The notes under the pieces are model-generated. The model made no database searches, was not told where the DNA came from, and saw nothing but the letters and a program-made list of their open reading frames with translations. From positions 1-64,000 of the forward strand of contig BSDZ01000081.1 of the NCBI GenBank assembly GCA_030268105.1: a stretch of 64,000 bases of DNA, given 5' to 3'. Position 1 is the first letter of the stretch. Each line of letters starts with the position of its first letter. Below are positions 30,439 to 44,056 of this stretch, in pieces. This stretch comes from Volvox africanus. Taxonomy: Eukaryota; Chlorophyta; Chlorophyceae; Chlamydomonadales; Volvocaceae. The translations under genes and the position numbers were made by a program.

Positions 30439-33160
30439 CACGGGGGGTGTTGGAATGTGAGCGACTCTCGTATATGAAAGACTGTCAGAGCAAGTAATAC
30501 GTTCCAGTGAGGGGCCGGCCGCTTTGCTGACTTAGACAAGAGTGAGCGCCCAATTGCTGGCGTTCGAAAGGCGGATGGATGTAGGAAACCCGAAAAGCGA
30601 GTCAGTCGCGTTTGTGGGCACAGGACGAGGCGGTGCGTGGAGCAATTGACAGAGCAATTGTGGTGGAGGATATAGGCGTGAATGGGTGCACAGGCGATTC
30701 GGCGGTAGCCGATTTCCAGGTTGGAAAGGCAAAATATTCGGGCGTGACCCACAAAGGGGCTCGTTTTGTTGGCCAATATGGCGGGACACATCCTTAACGT
30801 GGTCACCGCCGGAGTTTCAAGAGAGATCCAAATTCAATTCACAGCAGTCGCAATACCATCGTCGTGAAGATGAATGGACAGGTGACAGACGCAACATTGC
30901 AAGCAGCAGCATGCCACCAAGGTCAGCGGGAAGGCAAATGCAAAGTAACAGCGAATATCACACTGCAAAAAGTCGACCAATGACAGAACAAGAAAGGAAT
31001 CAAGGGCGACGTGGTGATGCAGGAGGCCGCAGGATGGATCACCCAGATAACTATGCATTTGTGGGGTCACAGCACAGCAAGGTGCAAGGATGGTGCATGG
31101 ACTCAGGAGCAGCTCACCACATCACTTATGATGAACGGGATCTAACAGACGTGGTCAAAATCAACGAGAGAGATAAGTTTGACATTATGAGCATGAACGG
31201 AGGAGTCATGCGACCCACAGCCCTTGGCACGTTAAAATTGGCACCGTCTTGCCGTCCGAACGCCACAGTCACAATTAACAATGTTTACGTGGTACCGAGC
31301 AGCTATGTAAAGGTGATATCCGTTGCATCATTGGGCGAAAATGGAGGAAAAATTAGTTTTGGGGACCAATTGGTGTACGTGTGCATATGTGACAGAGTGG
31401 TGCTGTCGGGGTGCCGGAAGGGATATTTGTACAAGTTGGAATGCGAAGTGGTATCCGCCATCAAGCAAGAGTGCGGATTTGTCGGCATGGCTCACGCCAG
31501 GCCAGTGGATGAAGCAAAATCATTATAGCATCAAAATGTTGGACAAGCTAGGCAAGGCGGTTCACAGAAAGCAGTCCGGCAGGGGGTGGTATCAGGCATT
31601 GACCCCAAGACCCGAGTACTGCATTCGCCCGGCACAAACAGGACAATTATGGTGCCCAGAAACAGGCATGAACCATGCAAGCCATCAGAGCACTGAGAGG
31701 ACGGCATGTGCAAGCAGGGATGCGAAATTGCCTTGCAAGATTACATGAGAAGAGGGTTTGTGGGTGTGACTCAAACAGGGCACACACAACAAACGAAGGA
31801 GGAATGGAACAGGAGATGTGGAAGGGTCGAAGTAGGAAGCTTGAAGGAATTGATTAAGGATGGATTGAAGGGGATCAACGTGAAGTCGAGTAAGGCATCC
31901 ACGTCTGCTAAGTGTGGTAACGCCCATTGTCACCCCGGCTTGCTGTGAGCCAGCTGTGAAATGTAAAACTGCTTGTGCAATTGCTTTATCAATAACCCTT
32001 TTAGTTTTTCATCGTTTTAAAGTTCTTCTCTTTTGTGTATTTCTCTTATTGCATTGCATTTCAGTTGCTTATTCTCAATTTAAAGGAGTTTCATATGGCC
32101 GATGACTATTTCTTCACATGACAATTTAAGTCTAAACGTCTAAACAGAAATCGTAATGGTGAAACTGCTTCTCATCATTTACCCTGCTTTTCAAAGTTTT
32201 GAAGTTGTTGTTTAGCATATTGACTCTTTTGTGTGTTTTACTCATTGCAATGCATTTGAGTTGCTTGTTTTAAATGTGGGCACTCTTTTGTGATAACACG
32301 ATTTCAATCTGGCCGATGATTATTGCTCTTTAGATGAATGTTTAAATTTTCGTCAGTACATAAATCATAATGCTGCCGGCTGAATAAGCCTTTGAACATT
32401 TTGCCACTCTTGTTTGTTTCATTGCATTTTTGTATCATATTCTAATTTATTTTTTATCATTTCCACTTTTTGTAATACAAATTTTTGACTATTGGTGTTG
32501 GAATGTGAAGAGCACTCATATACGAACGAATGATTCCCGAGCGCACGAGTAAGAGCAACACTCATATACGAATGAATGACAGAGCAAGTAATACGGCCCA
32601 TTGAGGGGCTTTGCTGGCTTTTACACAAAGTCAAGACCATAATGCTCGAAAACGTTCAGGACTATCACCTGGCTGCGGTGAATGCAAAAGGAGGCTGGGA
32701 CAGGATCGGAGCTTTTTTTGCCGCCAATAGTGATGCATGAAATTCACAACTTATTGCAGAGATATATGCGTTGAAAATGGAACAAGGCGAAGCGCTGCCG
32801 ATCTATTTGGCGCAAGTTAGGAAAATTCCTTACAAATGTTCACGGACATGGTGCAGGCAGGTCAGCCAGTAACTGAGAGGGAGATAACCTGCTGGTAGGA
32901 CATACAAATAGGTTTGGAATGATAGTTACAACTCTGAAAGCATCAGGTTAAGCGTTGTTGGAATGTGAGCAACACTAATATATGAATGAATGTCAGAGCT
33001 AGTTATACGGCCCAGGGAGGGGCGCTTTGCTGACTTTTCACAGGTTATGTGCCCCGAGCGCAAGTACGCGGCTTGCCGATTCCCGCTGGCTGTGGACCAG
33101 GGCAGGGTTGCAGGGACGAGGCAGTAAGGGGTAGATCGTGAGAATCGACGGAGTGTCACT
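30439..33160 (+). repeat. Tandem unit U7 (2722 bp)
   Basis: Alleles: Asn160, Leu180, gatgtgg, gcttattctc, tattttttatc. It ends the U3-U6 block. Confidence 0.94.
30686..31528 (+). CDS. Copia Gag-tail/protease ORF, U7
   Basis: Full 280 codons with Asn160 and Leu180. Confidence 0.7.
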   Translation: MHRRFGGSRFPGWKGKIFGRDPQRGSFCWPIWRDTSLTWSPPEFQERSKFNSQQSQYHRREDEWTGDRRNIASSSMPPRSAGRQMQSNSEYHTAKSRPMTEQERNQGRRGDAGGRRMDHPDNYAFVGSQHSKVQGWCMDSGAAHHITYDERDLTDVVKINERDKFDIMSMNGGVMRPTALGTLKLAPSCRPNATVTINNVYVVPSSYVKVISVASLGENGGKISFGDQLVYVCICDRVVLSGCRKGYLYKLECEVVSAIKQECGFVGMAHARPVDEAKSL

Positions 33161-35883
33161 CACGGGGGGTGTTGGAATGTGAGCGACTCTCGTATATGAA
33201 AGACTGTCAGAGCAAGTAATACGTTCCAGTGAGGGGCCGGCCGCTTTGCTGACTTAGACAAGAGTGAGCGCCCAATTGCTGGCGTTCGAAAGGCGGATGG
33301 ATGTAGGAAACCCGAAAAGCGAGTCAGTCGCGTTTGTGGGCACAGGACGAGGCGGTGCGTGGAGCAATTGACAGAGCAATTGTGGTGGAGGATATAGGCG
33401 TGAATGGGTGCACAGGCGATTCGGCGGTAGCCGATTTCCAGGTTGGAAAGGCAAAATATTCGGGCGTGACCCACAAAGGGGCTCGTTTTGTTGGCCAATA
33501 TGGCGGGACACATCCTTAACGTGGTCACCGCCGGAGTTTCAAGAGAGATCCAAATTCAATTCACAGCAGTCGCAATACCATCGTCGTGAAGATGAATGGA
33601 CAGGTGACAGACGCAACATTGCAAGCAGCAGCATGCCACCAAGGTCAGCGGGAAGGCAAATGCAAAGTAACAGCGAATATCACACTGCAAAAAGTCGACC
33701 AATGACAGAACAAGAAAGGAATCAAGGGCGACGTGGTGATGCAGGAGGCCGCAGGATGGATCACCCAGATAACTATGCATTTGTGGGGTCACAGCACAGC
33801 AAGGTGCAAGGATGGTGCATGGACTCAGGAGCAGCTCACCACATCACTTATGATGAACGGGATCTAACAGACGTGGTCAAAATCAACGAGAGAGATAAGT
33901 TTGACATTATGAGCATGAACGGAGGAGTCATGCGACCCACAGCCCTTGGCACGTTAAAATTGGCACCGTCTTGCCGTCCGAACGCCACAGTCACAATTAA
34001 CAATGTTTACGTGGTACCGAGCAGCTATGTAAAGGTGATATCCGTTGCATCATTGGGCGAAAATGGAGGAAAAATTAGTTTTGGGGACCAATTGGTGTAC
34101 GTGTGCATATGTGACAGAGTGGTGCTGTCGGGGTGCCGGAAGGGATATTTGTACAAGTTGGAATGCGAAGTGGTATCCGCCATCAAGCAAGAGTGCGGAT
34201 TTGTCGGCATGGCTCACGCCAGGCCAGTGGATGAAGCAAAATCATTATAGCATCAAAATGTTGGACAAGCTAGGCAAGGCGGTTCACAGAAAGCAGTCCG
34301 GCAGGGGGTGGTATCAGGCATTGACCCCAAGACCCGAGTACTGCATTCGCCCGGCACAAACAGGACAATTATGGTGCCCAGAAACAGGCATGAACCATGC
34401 AAGCCATCAGAGCACTGAGAGGACGGCATGTGCAAGCAGGGATGCGAAATTGCCTTGCAAGATTACATGAGAAGAGGGTTTGTGGGTGTGACTCAAACAG
34501 GGCACACACAACAAACGAAGGAGGAATGGAACAGGAGATATGGAAGGGTCGAAGTAGGAAGCTTGAAGGAATTGATTAAGGATGGATTGAAGGGGATCAA
34601 CGTGAAGTCGAGTAAGGCATCCACGTCTGCTAAGTGTGGTAACGCCCATTGTCACCCCGGCTTGCTGTGAGCCAGCTGTGAAATGTAAAACTGCTTGTGC
34701 AATTGCTTTATCAATAACCCTTTTAGTTTTTCATCGTTTTAAAGTTCTTCTCTTTTGTGTATTTCTCTTATTGCATTGCATTTCAGTTGCTTATTCTCAA
34801 TTTAAAGGAGTTTCATATGGCCGATGACTATTTCTTCACATGACAATTTAAGTCTAAACGTCTAAACAGAAATCGTAATGGTGAAACTGCTTCTCATCAT
34901 TTACCCTGCTTTTCAAAGTTTTGAAGTTGTTGTTTAGCATATTGACTCTTTTGTGTGTTTTACTCATTGCAATGCATTTGAGTTGCTTGTTTTAAATGTG
35001 GGCACTCTTTTGTGATAACACGATTTCAATCTGGCCGATGATTATTGCTCTTTAGATGAATGTTTAAATTTTCGTCAGTACATAAATCATAATGCTGCCG
35101 GCTGAATAAGCCTTTGAACATTTTGCCACTCTTGTTTGTTTCATTGCATTTTTGTATCATATTCTAATTTATTTTTTATCATTTCCACTTTTTGTAATAC
35201 AAATTTTTTGACTATTGGTGTTGGAATGTGAAGAGCACTCATATACGAACGAATGATTCCCGAGCGCACGAGTAAGAGCAACACTCATATACGAATGAAT
35301 GACAGAGCAAGTAATACGGCCCATTGAGGGGCTTTGCTGGCTTTTACACAAAGTCAAGACCATAATGCTCGAAAACGTTCAGGACTATCACCTGGCTGCG
35401 GTGAATGCAAAAGGAGGCTGGGACAGGATCGGAGCTTTTTTTGCCGCCAATAGTGATGCATGAAATTCACAACTTATTGCAGAGATATATGCGTTGAAAA
35501 TGGAACAAGGCGAAGCGCTGCCGATCTATTTGGCGCAAGTTAGGAAAATTCCTTACAAATGTTCACGGACATGGTGCAGGCAGGTCAGCCAGTAACTGAG
35601 AGGGAGATAACCTGCTGGTAGGACATACAAATAGGTTTGGAATGATAGTTACAACTCTGAAAGCATCAGGTTAAGCGTTGTTGGAATGTGAGCAACACTA
35701 ATATATGAATGAATGTCAGAGCTAGTTATACGGCCCAGGGAGGGGCGCTTTGCTGACTTTTCACAGGTTATGTGCCCCGAGCGCAAGTACGCGGCTTGCC
35801 GATTCCCGCTGGCTGTGGACCAGGGCAGGGTTGCAGGGACGAGGCAGTAAGGGGTAGATCGTGAGAATCGACGGAGTGTCACT
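33161..35883 (+). repeat. Tandem unit U8 (2723 bp)
   Basis: Like U7 but with gatatgg. It has one extra T before module C (aaattttttgac). Confidence 0.94.
33408..34250 (+). CDS. Copia Gag-tail/protease ORF, U8
   Basis: Full 280 codons, same protein as U7. Confidence 0.7.
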   Translation: MHRRFGGSRFPGWKGKIFGRDPQRGSFCWPIWRDTSLTWSPPEFQERSKFNSQQSQYHRREDEWTGDRRNIASSSMPPRSAGRQMQSNSEYHTAKSRPMTEQERNQGRRGDAGGRRMDHPDNYAFVGSQHSKVQGWCMDSGAAHHITYDERDLTDVVKINERDKFDIMSMNGGVMRPTALGTLKLAPSCRPNATVTINNVYVVPSSYVKVISVASLGENGGKISFGDQLVYVCICDRVVLSGCRKGYLYKLECEVVSAIKQECGFVGMAHARPVDEAKSL

Positions 35884-38609
35884 CACGGGGGGTGTTGGAA
35901 TGTGAGCGACTCTCGTATATGAAAGACTGTCAGAGCAAGTAATACGTTCCAGTGAGGGGCCGGCCGCTTTGCTGACTTAGACAAGAGTGAGCGCCCAATT
36001 GCTGGCGTTCGAAAGGCGGATGGATGTAGGAAACCCGAAAAGCGAGTCAGTCGCGTTTGTGGGCACAGGACGAGGCGGTGCGTGGAGCAATTGACAGAGC
36101 AATTGTGGTGGAGGATATAGGCGTGAATGGGTGCACAGGCGATTCGGCGGTAGCCGATTTCCAGGTTGGAAAGGCAAAATATTCGGGCGTGACCCACAAA
36201 GGGGCTCGTTTTGTTGGCCAATATGGCGGGACACATCCTTAACGTGGTCACCGCCGGAGTTTCAAGAGAGATCCAAATTCAATTCACAGCAGTCGCAATA
36301 CCATCGTCGTGAAGATGAATGGACAGGTGACAGACGCAACATTGCAAGCAGCAGCATGCCACCAAGGTCAGCGGGAAGGCAAATGCAAAGTAACAGCGAA
36401 TATCACACTGCAAAAAGTCGACCAATGACAGAACAAGAAAGGAATCAAGGGCGACGTGGTGATGCAGGAGGCCGCAGGATGGATCACCCAGATAACTATG
36501 CATTTGTGGGGTCACAGCACAGCAAGGTGCAAGGATGGTGCATGGACTCAGGAGCAGCTCACCACATCACTTATGATGAACGGGATCTAACAGACGTGGT
36601 CAAAATCAACGAGAGAGATAAGTTTGACATTATGAGCATGAACGGAGGAGTCATGCGACCCACAGCCCTTGGCACGTTAAAATTGGCACCGTCTTGCCGT
36701 CCGAACGCCACAGTCACAATTAACAATGTTTACGTGGTACCGAGCAGCTACTGTAAAGGTGATATCCGTTGCATCATTGGGCGAAAATGGAGGAAAAATT
36801 AGTTTTGGGGACCAATTGGTGTACGTGTGCATATGTGACAGAGTGGTGCTGTCGGGGTGCCGGAAGGGATATTTGTACAAGTTAGAATGCGAAGTGGTAT
36901 CCGCCATCAAGCAAGAGTGCGGACTTTGTCGGCATGGCTCACGCCAGGCCAGTGGATGAAGCAAAATCATTATAGCATCAAAATGTTGGACAAGCTAGGC
37001 AAGGCGGTTCACAGAAAGCAGTCCGGCAGGGGGTGGTATCAGGCATTGACCCCAAGACCCGAGTACTGCATTCGCCCGGCACAAACAGGACAATTATGGT
37101 GCCCAGAAACAGGCATGAACCATGCAAGCCATCAGAGCACTGAGAGGACGGCATGTGCAAGCAGGGATGCGAAATTGCCTTGCAAGATTACATGAGAAGA
37201 GGGTTTGTGGGTGTGACTCAAACAGGGCACACACAACAAACGAAGGAGGAATGGAACAGGAGATGTGGAAGGGTCGAAGTAGGAAGCTTGAAGGAATTGA
37301 TTAAGGATGGATTGAAGGGGATCAACGTGAAGTCGAGTAAGGCATCCACGTCTGCTAAGTGTGGTAACGCCCATTGTCACCCCGGCTTGCTGTGAGCCAG
37401 CTGTGAAATGTAAAACTGCTTGTGCAATTGCTTTATCAATAACCCTTTTAGTTTTTCATCGTTTTAAAGTTCTTCTCTTTTGTGTATTTCTCTTATTGCA
37501 TTGCATTTCAGTTGCTTATTACTCAATTTAAAGGAGTTTCATATGGCCGATGACTATTTCTTCACATGACAATTTAAGTCTAAACGTTCTAAACAGAAAT
37601 CGTAATGGTGAAACTGCTTCTCATCATTTACCCTGCTTTTCAAAGTTTTGAAGTTGTTGTTTAGCATATTGACTCTTTTGTGTGTTTTACTCATTGCAAT
37701 GCATTTGAGTTGCTTGTTTTAAATGTGGGCACTCTTTTGTGATAACACGATTTCAATCTGGCCGATGATTATTGCTCTTTAGATGAATGTTTAAATTTTC
37801 GTCAGTACATAAATCATAATGCTGCCGGCTGAATAAGCCTTTGAACATTTTGCCACTCTTGTTTGTTTCATTGCATTTTTGTATCATATTCTAATTTATT
37901 TTTTATCATTTCCACTTTTTGTAATACAAATTTTTGACTATTGGTGTTGGAATGTGAAGAGCACTCATATACGAACGAATGATTCCCGAGCGCACGAGTA
38001 AGAGCAACACTCATATACGAATGAATGACAGAGCAAGTAATACGGCCCATTGAGGGGCTTTGCTGGCTTTTACACAAAGTCAAGACCATAATGCTCGAAA
38101 ACGTTCAGGACTATCACCTGGCTGCGGTGAATGCAAAAGGAGGCTGGGACAGGATCGGAGCTTTTTTTGCCGCCAATAGTGATGCATGAAATTCACAACT
38201 TATTGCAGAGATATATGCGTTGAAAATGGAACAAGGCGAAGCGCTGCCGATCTATTTGGCGCAAGTTAGGAAAATTCCTTACAAATGTTCACGGACATGG
38301 TGCAGGCAGGTCAGCCAGTAACTGAGAGGGAGATAACCTGCTGGTAGGACATACAAATAGGTTTGGAATGATAGTTACAACTCTGAAAGCATCAGGTTAA
38401 GCGTTGTTGGAATGTGAGCAACACTAATATATGAATGAATGTCAGAGCTAGTTATACGGCCCAGGGAGGGGCGCTTTGCTGACTTTTCACAGGTTATGTG
38501 CCCCGAGCGCAAGTACGCGGCTTGCCGATTCCCGCTGGCTGTGGACCAGGGCAGGGTTGCAGGGACGAGGCAGTAAGGGGTAGATCGTGAGAATCGACGG
38601 AGTGTCACT
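35884..38609 (+). repeat. Tandem unit U9 (2726 bp), with merged alleles
   Basis: Three two-allele insertions occur: CT at 36751-36752, CT at 36924-36925 and TA at 37520-37521. It also has the rare ttagaatgc allele shared with U0 and U14. Confidence 0.94.
36131..36975 (+). pseudogene. Copia Gag-tail/protease ORF, U9, broken
   Basis: The frame is lost at 36751 (tactgtaaag, where units read tat or tac) and disturbed again at 36924 (gactttgtc, where units read gattt or gactt). The DSG site is upstream and intact. The breaks are probably consensus errors. Confidence 0.8.
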
Positions 38610-41332
38610 CACGGGGGGTGTTGGAATGTGAGCGACTCTCGTATATGAAAGACTGTCAGAGCAAGTAATACGTTCCAGTGAGGGGCCGGCCGCTTTGCTG
38701 ACTTAGACAAGAGTGAGCGCCCAATTGCTGGCGTTCGAAAGGCGGATGGATGTAGGAAACCCGAAAAGCGAGTCAGTCGCGTTTGTGGGCACAGGACGAG
38801 GCGGTGCGTGGAGCAATTGACAGAGCAATTGTGGTGGAGGATATAGGCGTGAATGGGTGCACAGGCGATTCGGCGGTAGCCGATTTCCAGGTTGGAAAGG
38901 CAAAATATTCGGGCGTGACCCACAAAGGGGCTCGTTTTGTTGGCCAATATGGCGGGACACATCCTTAACGTGGTCACCGCCGGAGTTTCAAGAGAGATCC
39001 AAATTCAATTCACAGCAGTCGCAATACCATCGTCGTGAAGATGAATGGACAGGTGACAGACGCAACATTGCAAGCAGCAGCATGCCACCAAGGTCAGCGG
39101 GAAGGCAAATGCAAAGTAACAGCGAATATCACACTGCAAAAAGTCGACCAATGACAGAACAAGAAAGGAATCAAGGGCGACGTGGTGATGCAGGAGGCCG
39201 CAGGATGGATCACCCAGATAACTATGCATTTGTGGGGTCACAGCACAGCAAGGTGCAAGGATGGTGCATGGACTCAGGAGCAGCTCACCACATCACTTAT
39301 GATGAACGGGATCTAACAGACGTGGTCAAAATCAACGAGAGAGATAAGTTTGACATTATGAGCATGAACGGAGGAGTCATGCGACCCACAGCCCTTGGCA
39401 CGTTAAAATTGGCACCGTCTTGCCGTCCGAACGCCACAGTCACAATTAACAATGTTTACGTGGTACCGAGCAGCTATGTAAAGGTGATATCCGTTGCATC
39501 ATTGGGCGAAAATGGAGGAAAAATTAGTTTTGGGGACCAATTGGTGTACGTGTGCATATGTGACAGAGTGGTGCTGTCGGGGTGCCGGAAGGGATATTTG
39601 TACAAGTTGGAATGCGAAGTGGTATCCGCCATCAAGCAAGAGTGCGGATTTGTCGGCATGGCTCACGCCAGGCCAGTGGATGAAGCAAAATCATTATAGC
39701 ATCAAAATGTTGGACAAGCTAGGCAAGGCGGTTCACAGAAAGCAGTCCGGCAGGGGGTGGTATCAGGCATTGACCCCAAGACCCGAGTACTGCATTCGCC
39801 CGGCACAAACAGGACAATTATGGTGCCCAGAAACAGGCATGAACCATGCAAGCCATCAGAGCACTGAGAGGACGGCATGTGCAAGCAGGGATGCGAAATT
39901 GCCTTGCAAGATTACATGAGAAGAGGGTTTGTGGGTGTGACTCAAACAGGGCACACACAACAAACGAAGGAGGAATGGAACAGGAGATAGTGGAAGGGTC
40001 GAAGTAGGAAGCTTGAAGGAATTGATTAAGGATGGATTGAAGGGGATCAACGTGAAGTCGAGTAAGGCATCCACGTCTGCTAAGTGTGGTAACGCCCATT
40101 GTCACCCCGGCTTGCTGTGAGCCAGCTGTGAAATGTAAAACTGCTTGTGCAATTGCTTTATCAATAACCCTTTTAGTTTTTCATCGTTTTAAAGTTCTTC
40201 TCTTTTGTGTATTTCTCTTATTGCATTGCATTTCAGTTGCTTATTCTCAATTTAAAGGAGTTTCATATGGCCGATGACTATTTCTTCACATGACAATTTA
40301 AGTCTAAACGTCTAAACAGAAATCGTAATGGTGAAACTGCTTCTCATCATTTACCCTGCTTTTCAAAGTTTTGAAGTTGTTGTTTAGCATATTGACTCTT
40401 TTGTGTGTTTTACTCATTGCAATGCATTTGAGTTGCTTGTTTTAAATGTGGGCACTCTTTTGTGATAACACGATTTCAATCTGGCCGATGATTATTGCTC
40501 TTTAGATGAATGTTTAAATTTTCGTCAGTACATAAATCATAATGCTGCCGGCTGAATAAGCCTTTGAACATTTTGCCACTCTTGTTTGTTTCATTGCATT
40601 TTTGTATCATATTCTAATTTATTTTTTATCATTTCCACTTTTTGTAATACAAATTTTTGACTATTGGTGTTGGAATGTGAAGAGCACTCATATACGAACG
40701 AATGATTCCCGAGCGCACGAGTAAGAGCAACACTCATATACGAATGAATGACAGAGCAAGTAATACGGCCCATTGAGGGGCTTTGCTGGCTTTTACACAA
40801 AGTCAAGACCATAATGCTCGAAAACGTTCAGGACTATCACCTGGCTGCGGTGAATGCAAAAGGAGGCTGGGACAGGATCGGAGCTTTTTTTGCCGCCAAT
40901 AGTGATGCATGAAATTCACAACTTATTGCAGAGATATATGCGTTGAAAATGGAACAAGGCGAAGCGCTGCCGATCTATTTGGCGCAAGTTAGGAAAATTC
41001 CTTACAAATGTTCACGGACATGGTGCAGGCAGGTCAGCCAGTAACTGAGAGGGAGATAACCTGCTGGTAGGACATACAAATAGGTTTGGAATGATAGTTA
41101 CAACTCTGAAAGCATCAGGTTAAGCGTTGTTGGAATGTGAGCAACACTAATATATGAATGAATGTCAGAGCTAGTTATACGGCCCAGGGAGGGGCGCTTT
41201 GCTGACTTTTCACAGGTTATGTGCCCCGAGCGCAAGTACGCGGCTTGCCGATTCCCGCTGGCTGTGGACCAGGGCAGGGTTGCAGGGACGAGGCAGTAAG
41301 GGGTAGATCGTGAGAATCGACGGAGTGTCACT
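38610..41332 (+). repeat. Tandem unit U10 (2723 bp), with a merged allele
   Basis: Carries gatagtgg at 39986-39993, which merges the gatatgg and gatgtgg alleles and breaks the pre-integrase frame. Confidence 0.94.
38857..39699 (+). CDS. Copia Gag-tail/protease ORF, U10
   Basis: Full 280 codons with Asn160 and Leu180. Confidence 0.7.
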   Translation: MHRRFGGSRFPGWKGKIFGRDPQRGSFCWPIWRDTSLTWSPPEFQERSKFNSQQSQYHRREDEWTGDRRNIASSSMPPRSAGRQMQSNSEYHTAKSRPMTEQERNQGRRGDAGGRRMDHPDNYAFVGSQHSKVQGWCMDSGAAHHITYDERDLTDVVKINERDKFDIMSMNGGVMRPTALGTLKLAPSCRPNATVTINNVYVVPSSYVKVISVASLGENGGKISFGDQLVYVCICDRVVLSGCRKGYLYKLECEVVSAIKQECGFVGMAHARPVDEAKSL

Positions 41333-44056
41333 CACGGGGGGTGTTGGAATGTGAGCGACTCTCGTATATGAAAGACTGTCAGAGCAAGTAATACGTTCCA
41401 GTGAGGGGCCGGCCGCTTTGCTGACTTAGACAAGAGTGAGCGCCCAATTGCTGGCGTTCGAAAGGCGGATGGATGTAGGAAACCCGAAAAGCGAGTCAGT
41501 CGCGTTTGTGGGCACAGGACGAGGCGGTGCGTGGAGCAATTGACAGAGCAATTGTGGTGGAGGATATAGGCGTGAATGGGTGCACAGGCGATTCGGCGGT
41601 AGCCGATTTCCAGGTTGGAAAGGCAAAATATTCGGGCGTGACCCACAAAGGGGCTCGTTTTGTTGGCCAATATGGCGGGACACATCCTTAACGTGGTCAC
41701 CGCCGGAGTTTCAAGAGAGATCCAAATTCAATTCACAGCAGTCGCAATACCATCGTCGTGAAGATGAATGGACAGGTGACAGACGCAACATTGCAAGCAG
41801 CAGCATGCCACCAAGGTCAGCGGGAAGGCAAATGCAAAGTAACAGCGAATATCACACTGCAAAAAGTCGACCAATGACAGAACAAGAAAGGAATCAAGGG
41901 CGACGTGGTGATGCAGGAGGCCGCAGGATGGATCACCCAGATAACTATGCATTTGTGGGGTCACAGCACAGCAAGGTGCAAGGATGGTGCATGGACTCAG
42001 GAGCAGCTCACCACATCACTTATGATGAACGGGATCTAACAGACGTGGTCAAAATCAAGGAGAGAGATAAGTTTGACATTATGAGCATGAACGGAGGAGT
42101 CATGCGACCCACAGCCCTTGGCACGTTAAAATTGGCACCGTCTTGCCGTCCGAACGCCACAGTCACAATTAACAATGTTTACGTGGTACCGAGCAGCTAT
42201 GTAAAGGTGATATCCGTTGCATCATTGGGCGAAAATGGAGGAAAAATTAGTTTTGGGGACCAATTGGTGTACGTGTGCATATGTGACAGAGTGGTGCTGT
42301 CGGGGTGCCGGAAGGGATATTTGTACAAGTTGGAATGCGAAGTGGTATCCGCCATCAAGCAAGAGTGCGGATTTGTCGGCATGGCTCACGCCAGGCCAGT
42401 GGATGAAGCAAAATCATTATAGCATCAAAATGTTGGACAAGCTAGGCAAGGCGGTTCACAGAAAGCAGTCCGGCAGGGGGTGGTATCAGGCATTGACCCC
42501 AAGACCCGAGTACTGCATTCGCCCGGCACAAACAGGACAATTATGGTGCCCAGAAACAGGCATGAACCATGCAAGCCATCAGAGCACTGAGAGGACGGCA
42601 TGTGCAAGCAGGGATGCGAAATTGCCTTGCAAGATTACATGAGAAGAGGGTTTGTGGGTGTGACTCAAACAGGGCACACACAACAAACGAAGGAGGAATG
42701 GAACAGGAGATGTGGAAGGGTCGAAGTAGGAAGCTTGAAGGAATTGATTAAGGATGGATTGAAGGGGATCAACGTGAAGTCGAGTAAGGCATCCACGTCT
42801 GCTAAGTGTGGTAACGCCCATTGTCACCCCGGCTTGCTGTGAGCCAGCTGTGAAATGTAAAACTGCTTGTGCAATTGCTTTATCAATAACCCTTTTAGTT
42901 TTTCATCGTTTTAAAGTTCTTCTCTTTTGTGTATTTCTCTTATTGCATTGCATTTCAGTTGCTTATTACTCAATTTAAAGGAGTTTCATATGGCCGATGA
43001 CTATTTCTTCACATGACAATTTAAGTCTAAACGTCTAAACAGAAATCGTAATGGTGAAACTGCTTCTCATCATTTACCCTGCTTTTCAAAGTTTTGAAGT
43101 TGTTGTTTAGCATATTGACTCTTTTGTGTGTTTTACTCATTGCAATGCATTTGAGTTGCTTGTTTTAAATGTGGGCACTCTTTTGTGATAACACGATTTC
43201 AATCTGGCCGATGATTATTGCTCTTTAGATGAATGTTTAAATTTTCGTCAGTACATAAATCATAATGCTGCCGGCTGAATAAGCCTTTTGAACATTTTGC
43301 CACTCTTGTTTGTTTCATTGCATTTTTGTATCATATTCTAATTTATTTTTTATCATTTCCACTTTTTGTAATACAAATTTTTGACTATTGGTGTTGGAAT
43401 GTGAAGAGCACTCATATACGAACGAATGATTCCCGAGCGCACGAGTAAGAGCAACACTCATATACGAATGAATGACAGAGCAAGTAATACGGCCCATTGA
43501 GGGGCTTTGCTGGCTTTTACACAAAGTCAAGACCATAATGCTCGAAAACGTTCAGGACTATCACCTGGCTGCGGTGAATGCAAAAGGAGGCTGGGACAGG
43601 ATCGGAGCTTTTTTTGCCACAATAGTGATGCATGAAATTCACAACTTATTGCAGAGATATATGCGTTGAAAATGGAAACAAGACGAAGCGCTGCCGATCT
43701 ATTTGGCGCAAGTTAGGAAAATTCCTTACAAATGTTCACGGACATGGTGCAGGCAGGTCAGCCAGTAACTGAGAGGGAGATAACCTGCTGGTAGGACATA
43801 CAAATAGGTTTGGAATGATAGTTACAACTCTGAAAGCATCAGGTTAAGCGTTGTTGGAATGTGAGCAACACTAATATATGAATGAATGTCAGAGCTAGTT
43901 ATACGGCCCAGGGAGGGGCGCTTTGCTGACTTTTCACAGGTTATGTGCCCCGAGCGCAAGTACGCGGCTTGCCGATTCCCGCTGGCTGTGGACCAGGGCA
44001 GGGTTGCAGGGACGAGGCAGTAAGGGGTAGATCGTGAGAATCGACGGAGTGTCACT
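41333..44056 (+). repeat. Tandem unit U11 (2724 bp)
   Basis: Has a merged TA at 42967-42968. In the Gag block, tgccacaatag (~43616) and ggaaacaagacg (~43675) are private changes that move the frame past the fixed TGA. Confidence 0.94.
41580..42422 (+). CDS. Copia Gag-tail/protease ORF, U11
   Basis: Full 280 codons; Lys160 returns after a run of Asn160 units. Confidence 0.7.
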   Translation: MHRRFGGSRFPGWKGKIFGRDPQRGSFCWPIWRDTSLTWSPPEFQERSKFNSQQSQYHRREDEWTGDRRNIASSSMPPRSAGRQMQSNSEYHTAKSRPMTEQERNQGRRGDAGGRRMDHPDNYAFVGSQHSKVQGWCMDSGAAHHITYDERDLTDVVKIKERDKFDIMSMNGGVMRPTALGTLKLAPSCRPNATVTINNVYVVPSSYVKVISVASLGENGGKISFGDQLVYVCICDRVVLSGCRKGYLYKLECEVVSAIKQECGFVGMAHARPVDEAKSL